Counted from the first letter of the stretch, positions 9,688 to 21,005 are shown. The stretch is 64,000 bases of DNA from CAIMFV01 sp040757715 (GCA_040757715.1 JBFLWS010000015.1:16721-80720), one strand, 5' to 3'. A program made the numbers and translations. The notes: generated by a model from the letters alone, not told the origin.

Positions 9688-9774
9688 GCCTTCCCCCCAA
9701 GGATCGCATTCGAGCGGGCGGAGGGTGGCGCAAAGCGCGCCGCTTGTCAGGTGGGTTCGCGCGTTAAATTAAAT

Positions 9775-10701
9775 TCAGACAATTGTGTTCAGGCGCTGGC
9801 GCAAGGACTCTGAAGCGGCGCGCTCGCGCAGGAAGGGGCTGGCGCCATCGTCCGCGAGGGGGCCGAGCGCCCGCAGGCCCTCCGTCCCGAACTTCTGCCG
9901 CAGCGCCGCGGCGAGCCAGGCCGCATCCTGTCGCCGGCGCTGGGCGTCGAGCCGAGCCCCCGCCCGCGCTAGGCCCTCGTCGAGAATGGCGTCGGCCAAT
10001 GCCTCCACCCCCTCCCCGGTCTGAGCCGAGGCCATCAGCACCGGCGGCGCGGGCCGGTCGCGCACGGCGAGGCTGAGCGCGCCCTTGAGGTCGGCGGCGG
10101 CGCGGCGGGCGGGCAGGCCAAGGTCGGCCTTGGCCACCACGGCGAGGTCCGGCACTTCCATCACCCCCGCCTTCATGAACTGGAGGGAGTCGCCGGAGCC
10201 GGGCTGGGCCAGAAACACCACGAGGTCGGCATAGTCGGCGATCTCGGTCTCGCTCTGTCCCACCCCCACGGTCTCGATGAGCACCAGGTCATAGAGGGCG
10301 CGGAACAGCACGATGGCCGGCGGGGCGATGTCGGCGAGGCCGCCCAGGCGGTCCCGCGCCGCCAGCGAGCGCACAAATACCCCCTGATCCGACGGGTCGG
10401 CGTCCATGCGCGCCCGATCGCCCAGCAGCGCGCCGCCCGAGGCGCGGCTAGACGGGTCCACCGCCAGCACGGCCACGGTGCGGCCCCGGGCGCGGAAGGC
10501 CTTCAGGAGGCCGTTCAATAGCGTCGACTTACCCACCCCAGGCGGGCCGGTGAAGCCCACGGCGAGGCCAGATTGCGCCCGCCAACAGGCGTCGAGAAGG
10601 GCGATGGTGGCGTCCGCCTCCGGCCGCGCCTCCAGCTCGGCGAGGGCCGATGCGATCGCGCGCTTGCCCCCGGTGCGGATGTCGGCGAGCGGGTCCGTCA
10701 C
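9775..10701 (-). CDS. meaB: MeaB/ArgK-type G3E GTPase (methylmalonyl-CoA mutase chaperone)
   Basis: A 308-residue P-loop GTPase that protects and loads adenosylcobalamin into methylmalonyl-CoA mutase-type enzymes. Walker A is GPPGVGKST in GFTGPPGVGKSTLLN; switch elements are AVDPSSRASGGALLGD and IETVGVGQSE. The base-recognition motif, usually NKAD, reads AKAD here. The GTG start at 10701 overlaps the stop of the upstream DUF4337 gene as GTGA. The frame stays open another 116 codons upstream, but that stretch is the DUF4337 gene read in another frame. No mutase gene is in the window. Confidence 0.9.
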   Translation of the reverse strand: MTDPLADIRTGGKRAIASALAELEARPEADATIALLDACWRAQSGLAVGFTGPPGVGKSTLLNGLLKAFRARGRTVAVLAVDPSSRASGGALLGDRARMDADPSDQGVFVRSLAARDRLGGLADIAPPAIVLFRALYDLVLIETVGVGQSETEIADYADLVVFLAQPGSGDSLQFMKAGVMEVPDLAVVAKADLGLPARRAAADLKGALSLAVRDRPAPPVLMASAQTGEGVEALADAILDEGLARAGARLDAQRRRQDAAWLAAALRQKFGTEGLRALGPLADDGASPFLRERAASESLRQRLNTIV

Positions 10702-11261
10702 CCGACGAAGGCGAACGCCGCCCAGGCCGCACCGGCGAGGCCGAGCAACACCGACACCGCCCAGGGCCACTTCCTGCGGGTGATGATGGAGATGGTGGAG
10801 ACCGCGATGGAGATCTGCAGCATGGCCGCGGCGAGCGTCAGCTTCGGGTGCCGGCCCTCGTGCTTCTCGGCAGCTTCGCGAGCCTCGTCGCGGGCCTTCT
10901 CGAACTCCTTGGCCTTGGCGGAGATTTCCTTCTGGTCCTCGGCCTCGCGCTTGGCGTTCTCGGCGGCCTTTTCGGCGTTCTTGCCCCCGCCATCGGCGGT
11001 GAGCTCGTCGATGCGCTTCTTGATGCCCTTGGCCTGGTAGAAGTTCCACTGGTCCGACGCCAGGGTCTGCTCGCGGATCACATTGTTGGATTCCAGGATG
11101 GCGTGGGCCGTCTCCAGGCTTTCCACCGAGCCGATCACCGCCGTGATCACCGCCAGCAGGGCGATGGTGATGGAGACGAGGGTGATGAACGGGTCGTTCT
11201 TCTCGGCGGCCTCGGAGGCGCGCTCGCGAGCTTCGTTGAACTCGGTGGGGATCTCAGCCAC
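10698..11261 (-). CDS. DUF4337 membrane protein
   Basis: A 187-residue DUF4337-type protein. There is a hydrophobic segment near residues 27-43, the characteristic ASDQWNFYQAKGIK, a long charged helix (about 85-135) predicted to be coiled coil, and one or two C-terminal hydrophobic spans. Function is unknown. The GTG start is well supported by AAGGAG 6 bases upstream. It overlaps meaB by 4 bases, so the two are translationally coupled. Confidence 0.85.
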   Translation of the reverse strand: MAEIPTEFNEARERASEAAEKNDPFITLVSITIALLAVITAVIGSVESLETAHAILESNNVIREQTLASDQWNFYQAKGIKKRIDELTADGGGKNAEKAAENAKREAEDQKEISAKAKEFEKARDEAREAAEKHEGRHPKLTLAAAMLQISIAVSTISIITRRKWPWAVSVLLGLAGAAWAAFAFVG

Positions 11262-11341
11262 GGCGGTCTCCTTGGTTCAGTTGCGGCCCAGGGCGGGTTC
11301 AGGAAAAGTGGGAACCGGTTTTCCGCCCGGAACCCGCCCCC

Positions 11342-14035
<2,694 letters not shown>

Positions 14036-14054
14036 CTGCCCAAGCTCCTCTTCA

Positions 14055-16442
14055 TCAACCAGAAATCAGCGAAAAGTCGGCCACGCGGCCGGCCGCCTCG
14101 CGTACTTGATTCAATAGCCGCAGGCGGTTCAGCCGCACCGCGGGATCGGGATCGTTCACCAGCACCTTGTCGAAGAAGGCGTCTACCGGGGCGCGCAAGG
14201 CCGCCAGGGCCTCCATGGCGCCGGCGAAGTCCTCGGCGGCGAGGCGCGGCTCCAGCGCAGATTGAGCGGCCCAAACGGCGCGAACGAGTTCAACTTCTTC
14301 TTCTGAGGCCCCCGAACGAATCTCCGAAGCACCGCCGATCGTTTCGTTGGCGTTCTTCTTTGCTTCCGCCGTTAACATTGACGATGCGCGGTTGACACCA
14401 GCAAGCAGATTTGCCCCGTCGTCAGTTTGCAAAAACTCGTCCAATGCATCGACGCGCGTGACGATCCGCACGAGGTCGTCATCGGCGTAAGCGCCAAGTA
14501 CAGCATCAACGAGGTCATGGCGTCGCCCTTCCTCGCGCAGCTGTACTTTTAAACGATCTGTGAGGAACGCCATCAAGTCATCAGTGCAGAATTCAAGATT
14601 GATCGGCGGCGACACCGACACTGCGGTTCTCTCTCGAACCTCACCCGTCTCATGGCGCGGGACACCAGCGTTACGCGTATATTCGAATGAATAAACCTGC
14701 TCATTAATGAAATCATCGGCGCTCAATTCACCATTTTCCAGCTGAATGGAGAATTCTTTCACCGCAGCGTGGGCCACTTCGAAGTATAAATCGCCAGATT
14801 GCCCCACATGCATCACGCTCGAAAGCGGTATTTGCACACTCTGTGGAATGGTCGCCACAGTTACATCAGATAATTCACTCGAACCCGATTCACTTACAAG
14901 GTTGATTATTTTTCCGTTTGTTTGAAATAGTTGAGTTTTTAGTCGAACTTCATGATCACGCAAAATCTTACGCAACAAAATTGAATGCCGAGTAGTGCGT
15001 AGAATCCGAATCACCCCGAGCGCGGCGCGGCGCAGGGCGAAGGGGTCGCGGCTGCCGGTGGGCTTTTCGTCGATGGCGAAGAAACCCACCAGAGTGTCGA
15101 GCTTGTCGGCGAGGGCCACGGCGACGGTGACCGGATCGGTGGGCACGCTATCCGAAGGGCCGATGGGCTTGTAGTGATCGCGCACGGCGTCGGCCACGGC
15201 GTCCGGCTCGCCCTGGGCCCGGGCGTAGTAACCGCCCATGATCCCTTGCATCTCGGGGAACTCGCCCACCATGCCGGTGGCGAGGTCGGCCTTGCTAAGC
15301 CGCGCGGCGCGTTCGGCCAACGCCGGGTCCGCGCCCACTAGGGGGGCGAGCTCGCGGGCGAGCGCTGTGATGCGCTCCACCCTGGCGTAGAGGGTGCCGA
15401 GCTTGGCGTGGAAGGTGACGCCCTTCAGGGTCTCCAGCCGACGCTCCAGGGGCAGCTTCTGGTCCTCTTCCCAGAAGAAGCGCGCATCGGAGAGGCGGGC
15501 GGACAGCACCTTGGCGTTGCCGGTGGCGATGACCTTGCCCCCGTCGGCGGCGTGCAGATTGGCGATGACCACGAAGTGCGGGGCAAGGCCGGTCTCGCCG
15601 GGCTTCCGCACCGCGAAATACTTCTGGTGCGTGCGCATGGAGGTGCGGATCACCTCGCCGGGCAGATCAAGGAAGGCCGGGTCCATGTCGCCCAGCACCG
15701 GCGTCGGCCATTCGGCGAGGCCGGCCACCTCGTCGGCCAGGCCCTCGTCCTCCACCAGCTCCAGGTCGCGCTCGGCGCAGAGGAGGCGTGCGCCGTCCAG
15801 CAGCCGGCGGCGGCGTTCGGCTTGTTCCAGCACCACGAAGCGCTCGGCCAGCTTCTCCTTATAGTCGGCGAAGCTCGCCACCTCGAACGGGCCGCGCAGG
15901 GCGCCCATGAAGCGGTGGCCCTCGGAGAGGTTCGAGGCCTCGATTCCATCGATCTCCAGCGGCACCACCTGCCCATCCAGGAGACAGAGAATGCGATGCA
16001 GCGGCCGCACCCAGCGCAGCGTGCCCGTCCCCCAGCGCATGGACTTGGGCCAAGGGAAGCCGCGCACGATGGCCTCGACCATTTCTGCAACAATGTCAGC
16101 GGTTTGCCGGCCGGTCTTGGCGATGCGGGCGAAGTAGACCCCGCCTTCTTCCACCAGATCCGAGGCTTGCAGACCCGTCTTGCGCAGGAAGCCTTCCAGG
16201 GCTTGCGGCGGCGCGCCCACCTTGGGGCCCTTCAACTCCTCCACCCGATCTTCCTGGCGAAGCGGCAGGCCCTCCACCACCAGCACCAGGCGACGGGGTC
16301 CGGCGTGGGTGATGAGGCTCGCATAGCCAAGGCCGGCCTCGCTGAGCCGGTCCTTGGCCAGGCGCTCCAGGTCGCGGGCCGCGCCCTGCTGCATGCGGGC
16401 GGGGATTTCTTCGGAGAAGAGTTCGAGGAACAGTTCAGCCAC
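14055..16442 (-). CDS. glyS: Glycine-tRNA ligase beta subunit, with an unusual AT-rich internal block
   Basis: Beta subunit of the heterotetrameric bacterial GlyRS, which binds tRNA-Gly. Typical family sequence runs from the N-terminus (ELFLELFSEEIPARMQ) to about residue 478 (FALRRAALGVIR), and again from about 620 (FLTDRLKVQLREEGRRHDL) to the end. At 795 residues it is about 100 longer than the E. coli protein (689). The extra residues fall between these blocks, at about 480-620, and I do not recognise them. The DNA from about 14275 to 15010 is AT-rich (14881-14940 has 19 G/C in 60) against a background near 70% GC. The reading frame stays open. The GTG start overlaps glyQ by 8 bases. Confidence 0.93.
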   Translation of the reverse strand: MAELFLELFSEEIPARMQQGAARDLERLAKDRLSEAGLGYASLITHAGPRRLVLVVEGLPLRQEDRVEELKGPKVGAPPQALEGFLRKTGLQASDLVEEGGVYFARIAKTGRQTADIVAEMVEAIVRGFPWPKSMRWGTGTLRWVRPLHRILCLLDGQVVPLEIDGIEASNLSEGHRFMGALRGPFEVASFADYKEKLAERFVVLEQAERRRRLLDGARLLCAERDLELVEDEGLADEVAGLAEWPTPVLGDMDPAFLDLPGEVIRTSMRTHQKYFAVRKPGETGLAPHFVVIANLHAADGGKVIATGNAKVLSARLSDARFFWEEDQKLPLERRLETLKGVTFHAKLGTLYARVERITALARELAPLVGADPALAERAARLSKADLATGMVGEFPEMQGIMGGYYARAQGEPDAVADAVRDHYKPIGPSDSVPTDPVTVAVALADKLDTLVGFFAIDEKPTGSRDPFALRRAALGVIRILRTTRHSILLRKILRDHEVRLKTQLFQTNGKIINLVSESGSSELSDVTVATIPQSVQIPLSSVMHVGQSGDLYFEVAHAAVKEFSIQLENGELSADDFINEQVYSFEYTRNAGVPRHETGEVRERTAVSVSPPINLEFCTDDLMAFLTDRLKVQLREEGRRHDLVDAVLGAYADDDLVRIVTRVDALDEFLQTDDGANLLAGVNRASSMLTAEAKKNANETIGGASEIRSGASEEEVELVRAVWAAQSALEPRLAAEDFAGAMEALAALRAPVDAFFDKVLVNDPDPAVRLNRLRLLNQVREAAGRVADFSLISG

Positions 16443-17328
16443 GGGTCGCCTCCTCCGCCGCCACCCAGGCCGAGGCGCAGGCCTTGGTCAGGTCGCGGAT
16501 GCGGCCGATGTAGCTCTGGCGCTCGGCCACGGCGATGGCCCCCCGCGCATCGAGCAAGTTGAACAAGTGGCTCGACTTCAGCACATGGTCATAGGCCGGC
16601 AGAACCAGGGGCTGGCCCTGCGGCCCGGTCAGGGAGAGGATGCGCGAGACTTCCTTCTCCATGTCCTCGAAGTGGCGCTTCAGCCGCTCCACGTCATAGC
16701 CGTGGAAATTGGCCTCCGACTGCTGGCGTTCGTTCTCCAGGAACACCTCGCCGTATTTCACGCCGGCGGTGTTGAAGGGCAGGTCATAGACGTTGTCGAC
16801 GCCGAACACGTACATGGCCAGGCGCTCCAGGCCATAGGTCAGCTCGCCGGCCACCACCTCCACGTCGAGGCCGCCCACCTGCTGGAAGTAGGTGTATTGG
16901 CTGACCTCCATGCCGTCGCACCACACCTCCCAGCCAAGGCCCCAGGCGCCTACGGTGGGGTTCTCCCAGTCGTCCTCGACAAAGCGGATGTCGTGCACCA
17001 GGGGATCAAGGCCGATGGCCTCCAGCGAGCCCAGATAGAGGTCCTGCATGTCGGACGGATTGGGCTTCAGGATCACCTGATACTGGTAATAGTGCTGCAG
17101 ACGGTTGGGGTTCTCGCCATAGCGGCCGTCGGAGGGCCGGCGCGAGGGCTGCACATAGGCCGCCTTCCAGGGCTTTTGGCCCAGCGCCCGCAGCACTGTG
17201 GCCGGATGCAAGGTCCCCGCCCCCACCTCGATATCGTAGGGTTGCAGAATCAGGCAGCCCCGGGCGCTCCAATAGGCGTGCAGAGTCAGGATCAAGTCCT
17301 GGAAAGATTTCGGCTTTTCGCTGGACAT
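16435..17328 (-). CDS. glyQ: Glycine-tRNA ligase alpha subunit
   Basis: A 297-residue catalytic subunit of bacterial alpha2beta2 glycyl-tRNA synthetase. Highly conserved blocks include FQDLILTLHAYW, GAGTLHPATVLRALG, YVQPSRRPSDGRYGENPNR and GLDVEVVAGELTYGLERLA. I chose the ATG at 17328 because the conserved N-terminus starts there; the frame is open 26 codons further up without homology-like sequence. It is the first gene of the glyQ-glyS-ppdK run. Confidence 0.96.
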   Translation of the reverse strand: MSSEKPKSFQDLILTLHAYWSARGCLILQPYDIEVGAGTLHPATVLRALGQKPWKAAYVQPSRRPSDGRYGENPNRLQHYYQYQVILKPNPSDMQDLYLGSLEAIGLDPLVHDIRFVEDDWENPTVGAWGLGWEVWCDGMEVSQYTYFQQVGGLDVEVVAGELTYGLERLAMYVFGVDNVYDLPFNTAGVKYGEVFLENERQQSEANFHGYDVERLKRHFEDMEKEVSRILSLTGPQGQPLVLPAYDHVLKSSHLFNLLDARGAIAVAERQSYIGRIRDLTKACASAWVAAEEATRG

Positions 17329-17451
17329 CGGTCGCGGCTCGGCGGCGCCCCCAAAAATTGACGGCGGACCATAGGGCCCGCGCCGCAGGGGATCAAGTTG
17401 CTGCACGTGCGAAGGCTTTGCACCACGCCTGAGACGTCGCAGGGATGACGC

Positions 17452-17483
17452 AAAAAAAGGCCGGCGGGTTCGCGCCGCCGGCC
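17452..17483 (-). terminator. Rho-independent terminator after the barrel protein gene
   Basis: Perfect 9-bp stem GGCCGGCGG / CCGCCGGCC (17459-17467 with 17475-17483) and a 7-base loop. On the minus strand it is followed by seven T (A-tract 17452-17458). It sits 27 bases beyond the stop of the outer-membrane protein gene at 17510. Confidence 0.85.
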
Positions 17484-17509
17484 AAAATTTGCTCTGAACT
17501 TAGGCAGAT

Positions 17510-18814
17510 TTAGAACAGGACGCCGGCCTCAAACAGGATCCGCGACTGAGTCTTGGTGTTGCCGGAAAGACCGAAGGCCGTGCCCGGCGCGATCTTGCTG
17601 GCCGCCACGTAGGAGGCTTCGGCGCGGGCGTAGAAGATCTTGTACTGGTAGGTCGGGGTCACGGTGACCGACCAGGCGTTGGAGCTCTTGCCGTAGAGCA
17701 GGTTGGCCGCCGTGGCGCCGGAGCCCTTGGCGCTGATGTACTCGACGCGGGCCGGGATGCTGACGCCCGTCAGCTTGGAGTCGGACGGGAAGGCGTAGGT
17801 GGCGGTGACCGCGGCGCCGGTGGTGGAGGCGGAGGTCACGCCCAGCTTCTTCAAGGTCGGCGTCGAGGTGTACTGGAGATAAGGCACCACGGTCCACTGC
17901 CCGGCGGTGTGGGTCCAAACCAGGTTATATTGCGAGGAGTTGTTGAGGATCGGGTTGGTGGCGGTGGTGGAGACGTTGGTCTTCTTGGTGGGAACGCCCA
18001 CGCAAACGGCGAGGGTGTTGGCCGGATCGTGCACATAGGTGACCATGCCGGTGACGTAGGAATAGTCATTGGAGTAGAAGCCGTCATTGAGCGACAGGTT
18101 CACCGTGAGCGGGCCCTGGGTGTAGTTGGCCTGCACGCCGCGGGAGACCTGGTTCTCCTGGTTCCACAAGAGGCCGCGCTCGATATTGGCGTTCTCGAAG
18201 GTGAAATTGTACTCATAGCCGATCAGGGTGGGCAGCTTGCCGATCTGCACCGAGAAGGCGTCGTTCGGAGCCAGTTTCACATAGGCGATCGGCACCGCGC
18301 CGAAGCTGTTGGTGGTGGCGCGGTTGGAGCGGGTGTAGGGCGTGCCGAGAGCCGGGAACGAGTAGTTGCCGGCTTCCACGTACCACTGGAACACGCCGTC
18401 GGTCTTCTGGATCATCACCTGAGCGTTGGAGAGGTCGCCCCAGCCCGAGTGGTCGCCCGGCACATGGTGGTCCTGGGCGAAGACGAGGCCCGACACCGAG
18501 CCGTTGATGATCACATCACCCAGCAGCGGCGTGCCGGTCTTCACGGTGTAGGGGGTCGGATTGATGGCGATGGGGCCGTCGATGCCCATGGCGAAGGGCG
18601 GGGCCGCCGGAGCCGCAGGAGCAGCGGCCGGAGCGGCAGCAGCGGGCGCGGCGGGAGCAGCGGCGGCAGGCGCCGCAGGAGCGGGCGCCGCAGCGGCCGG
18701 CGCCGGGGCTGCGGCGGGAGCCGGAGCTGCGGCCTGATCATCGGCCAGAGCGCCCGTAGCTGCGCCAAACAGGCAAGCGGCGGAAATCCCAGCTAGTACG
18801 GTGAGCTTGCGCAT
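17510..18814 (-). CDS. Outer-membrane beta-barrel protein with Ala/Pro-rich N-terminal linker
   Basis: A 434-residue exported protein. A signal peptide (residues 1-24, ending ALADD) is followed by about 50 residues made almost only of Ala and Pro, then alternating polar/aromatic strands typical of a porin-like barrel. It ends in VLF with a C-terminal Phe, the BAM-recognition signature. The barrel resembles the BBP2-like porins of alphaproteobacteria; the cargo is unknown. Divergent glnK-amtB lies across a 313-base gap, and AmtB carries the same kind of Ala/Pro stretch, so a role in nitrogen uptake is plausible but inferred. Its own terminator follows. Confidence 0.8.
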   Translation of the reverse strand: MRKLTVLAGISAACLFGAATGALADDQAAAPAPAAAPAPAAAAPAPAAPAAAAPAAPAAAAPAAAPAAPAAPPFAMGIDGPIAINPTPYTVKTGTPLLGDVIINGSVSGLVFAQDHHVPGDHSGWGDLSNAQVMIQKTDGVFQWYVEAGNYSFPALGTPYTRSNRATTNSFGAVPIAYVKLAPNDAFSVQIGKLPTLIGYEYNFTFENANIERGLLWNQENQVSRGVQANYTQGPLTVNLSLNDGFYSNDYSYVTGMVTYVHDPANTLAVCVGVPTKKTNVSTTATNPILNNSSQYNLVWTHTAGQWTVVPYLQYTSTPTLKKLGVTSASTTGAAVTATYAFPSDSKLTGVSIPARVEYISAKGSGATAANLLYGKSSNAWSVTVTPTYQYKIFYARAEASYVAASKIAPGTAFGLSGNTKTQSRILFEAGVLF

Positions 18815-18995
18815 TATAATTGCCTCTCTTCAGGAGGGCGCGACGAAGAGCCGGCGCGCCTTGGATGCGTCGCCCGGAGCGTCGCGTTTGGGACGCGATG
18901 CGCCAATCGGCAAGTAGGTCGATTTTGATAAACGGGTCATAAACGCCCATTTATCGCGCAGATAATGCGCAAGCTTTGGCTACATGGCCACTTTT

Positions 18996-19010
18996 TGGAC
19001 AGTTCTGTGC
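18996..19010 (+). promoter_or_regulatory. Possible sigma-54 (-24/-12) promoter for glnK-amtB
   Basis: TGGACAGTTCTGTGC keeps the invariant GG and GC at the right 10-base separation of the TGGCAC-N5-TTGC consensus, but deviates elsewhere. It would start transcription near 19022, about 105 bases before glnK. Sigma-54/NtrC control is the usual mode for glnK-amtB operons. The inverted repeat at 18956-18970 could be an activator site, but it is not a clear NtrC match. Confidence 0.35.
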
Positions 19011-19107
19011 AAATTTTGCCAGCGGCCGCCCGAAACATAGGCGCCCTGCCCCACGCACCTTAAGCGTCGATTGAGCGTCAGATGGACGCTGAGGCGGGAG
19101 GCGGGTC

Positions 19108-19121
19108 CTCCGAAGGCGGAG
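19108..19121 (+). promoter_or_regulatory. Small hairpin covering the glnK ribosome binding site
   Basis: CTCCG-AAGG-CGGAG pairs 5 bases on each side, and the GGAG Shine-Dalgarno core (19118-19121, 6 bases before the ATG at 19128) lies inside the 3' arm. It could lower translation of glnK, but the stem is short and may be chance. Confidence 0.35.
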
Positions 19122-19127
19122 CAACAC

Positions 19128-19466
19128 ATGAAACTGGTGATCGCCATCATCAAGCCGTTCAGGCTGGACGCGGTCCGCGAAGCCCTGACCGGCGCTGGCG
19201 TCGAGGGCTTGACTGTGACTGAAGTGCGCGGCTTCGGCCGGCAAAAGGGTCAGACGGAAGTCTATCGCGGCGCGGAATACGACGTCACCTTCATTCCCAA
19301 GGTGAAGATCGAACTCGTGGTGCCGGCTACAGCGGCCGACAACGTCGTGCGGGTGATCCGCGAGTCGAGCGCCACCGGCAAGATCGGCGACGGCAAGATC
19401 TTCGTCATCGACGTGGAACAGGCGGTGCGCATCCGCACCGGCGAGACGGGCGCCGCGGCGCTTTGA
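19128..19466 (+). CDS. glnK: Nitrogen regulatory protein PII
   Basis: A 112-residue PII signal protein of standard length. It binds ATP/ADP and 2-oxoglutarate and gates the ammonium channel. The T-loop GQTEVYRGAEYDVTF carries Tyr51, the uridylylation site. The second signature TGKIGDGKIFVIDVE and the Lys/Arg residues of the nucleotide pocket are present. Named glnK because amtB follows 30 bases downstream; the sequence alone does not separate GlnK from GlnB. The ATG at 19128 has GGAG at 6 bases. The frame is open 19 codons upstream but without homology. Confidence 0.95.
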   Translation: MKLVIAIIKPFRLDAVREALTGAGVEGLTVTEVRGFGRQKGQTEVYRGAEYDVTFIPKVKIELVVPATAADNVVRVIRESSATGKIGDGKIFVIDVEQAVRIRTGETGAAAL

Positions 19467-19496
19467 CACCATAAGGGACACGAAAAGGAACAACAC

Positions 19497-20942
19497 ATGA
19501 TGCAAAGCGGATTCATGCGACGGATGGCGGGCCTTGCGCTTGCTGTCGCGATGATCGGGGCGCCCCTCGGCGCTGCGGTCGCCCAAACCGCCACCGCTAC
19601 GGCGCCTGCTGCGGCTCCGGCGGCCAACACCGCCGCGCCCGCGGCCAACGCCACCGCCCCCGCGGCTGCTCCGGCGGCGGCGCCGGCTGCTCCGGCCGCC
19701 GCCGCGCCCTGGAAGCCCGACAGCGGCGACACGGCCTGGATGCTCACCTCCACCGCCCTGGTGCTGATGATGACCATCCCCGGCCTCGCCCTCTTCTACG
19801 GCGGCATGGTGCGGCGCAAGAACGTCATCGCCACCGTGGCCCAGTCCTTCGCCATTACCTGCGTGGTGACGCTGTCCTGGTTCCTGGCCACCTACTCCAT
19901 CGCCTTTGGCACCGAAGCCAACGCCGACGCCAACAAGTTCTGGGGCGGCCTGGGCAATTTCGGCCTCAAGGCCGTGACCATGGACAAGGCCTATTCCATC
20001 GCCGGCTCCACGCCGACGATCCCTGAGTACGTCTATATGATGTACCAGATGACCTTCGCCATCATCACCCCCGCCCTGATCTGCGGCGCCTTCGCTGAGC
20101 GCTTCAAGTTCTCGGCCCTCCTGCTGTTCACCGCCCTGTGGTCGGTGATCGTCTACGCCCCCATCGCCCACTGGGTGTGGGGCGGCGGCTTCCTCGGCGG
20201 CATGGGCATCATGGACTTCGCCGGCGGCACCGTGGTGCACATCAATGCGGGCGTGGCCGGCCTCGTCTGCGCCATCGTGCTCGGCCCGCGCAAGGGCTAC
20301 GGCCAGGAGAACATGGCCCCGAACAACCTCGTCTACACCATGATCGGCGCGAGCCTGCTGTGGGTGGGCTGGTTCGGTTTCAACGCCGGCTCGTCCGTGG
20401 GCGCCAACGCCCTGGCCGGCGCGGCCATGACCAACACCCAGGTGGCCACCGCTGCGGCGGCCCTCGCCTGGATGGTGGTCGAGTGGTTCGACCGCAAGAA
20501 GCCGGGCATGCTCGGCCTCGCCTCCGGCGCCGTGGCCGGCCTCGTGGCCGTCACCCCGGCTTCGGGCTTCGTCAACCCCGTGGGCGCGCTCGTCATCGGC
20601 CTCGCCGCCGGCGTGGGCTGCTACTACAGCGCCGTCTATCTGAAGAAGGTGTTCAAGTACGACGACAGCCTGGACGCCTTCGGCGTGCACGGCATCGGCG
20701 GCCTCATCGGCGCCATCCTCACCGGCGTGTTCGCGGACGCCAAGATCCAGGCCCTCCCTGCGGGTCATGGCGTCCTGACCCAGATCGAAGGTAGCCTCGG
20801 CACCATCGTCTGGTCGGGGGTGTTCACCTTCGTGATCCTGATGATCTGCAAGTACACCACCGGCCTGCGGGTCTCGGAAGAAGCCGAAGTGGAGGGCCTC
20901 GACTCGGCCCTGCACGGCGAAGCCCTGCACGAGCACGCCTAA
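19497..20942 (+). CDS. amtB: Ammonium transporter (first copy)
   Basis: A 481-residue Amt/Rh/MEP channel with a cleavable signal peptide (1-27), then about 45 Ala/Pro-rich residues and the 11-helix channel starting near GDTAWMLTSTALVLMM. The two pore histidines lie in IAHWVWGGGFLGG and AFGVHGIGGLIGA. AFAERFKFSALLLF and the DFAGGTVVHINAG signature are intact. It is in operon with glnK, whose product blocks the pore when nitrogen is sufficient. A second ATG directly follows the first. A terminator follows at 21006. A second amtB lies at 30220. Confidence 0.96.
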   Translation: MMQSGFMRRMAGLALAVAMIGAPLGAAVAQTATATAPAAAPAANTAAPAANATAPAAAPAAAPAAPAAAAPWKPDSGDTAWMLTSTALVLMMTIPGLALFYGGMVRRKNVIATVAQSFAITCVVTLSWFLATYSIAFGTEANADANKFWGGLGNFGLKAVTMDKAYSIAGSTPTIPEYVYMMYQMTFAIITPALICGAFAERFKFSALLLFTALWSVIVYAPIAHWVWGGGFLGGMGIMDFAGGTVVHINAGVAGLVCAIVLGPRKGYGQENMAPNNLVYTMIGASLLWVGWFGFNAGSSVGANALAGAAMTNTQVATAAAALAWMVVEWFDRKKPGMLGLASGAVAGLVAVTPASGFVNPVGALVIGLAAGVGCYYSAVYLKKVFKYDDSLDAFGVHGIGGLIGAILTGVFADAKIQALPAGHGVLTQIEGSLGTIVWSGVFTFVILMICKYTTGLRVSEEAEVEGLDSALHGEALHEHA

Positions 20943-21005
20943 AAGACGGACGGCGCTGCGGCGGGCTCATCCTTCCTCCCCGACTCGCCGCCAGCACGCC
21001 AAAGG

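Larger units (their letters stand above)
18815..19127. other. Divergent regulatory gap between the barrel gene and glnK
   Basis: 313 bases without a convincing gene. They hold an AT-richer core (18920-19020), an inverted repeat GCGCA-GATAA-TGCGC at 18956-18970, a sigma-54-like element (listed separately) and a hairpin over the glnK ribosome site. A long leftward open frame runs through it, but that frame is antisense to glnK-amtB and has no ribosome site or family motif. Confidence 0.5.

Noticed and set aside
9775..11049. A 424-residue MeaB fusion protein starting at 11049
   Set aside because: The first 116 codons are the DUF4337 gene in another frame and have no homology-like sequence. The GTG at 10701 gives a normal MeaB.
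14275..15010. An intein or intron in glyS
   Set aside because: The frame is continuous, and no intein splice motifs (N-terminal Cys/Ser with C-terminal HN) or group I/II intron features are visible. An inserted or recombined domain fits better.
19005..19020. TGGCAAAATTTGC on the minus strand as a sigma-54 promoter for the barrel gene
   Set aside because: GG and GC are two bases too close for a -24/-12 promoter.
18951..20936. A 661-codon open frame on the minus strand
   Set aside because: It is antisense to glnK and amtB, is Gly/Arg/His-rich and has no ribosome site.
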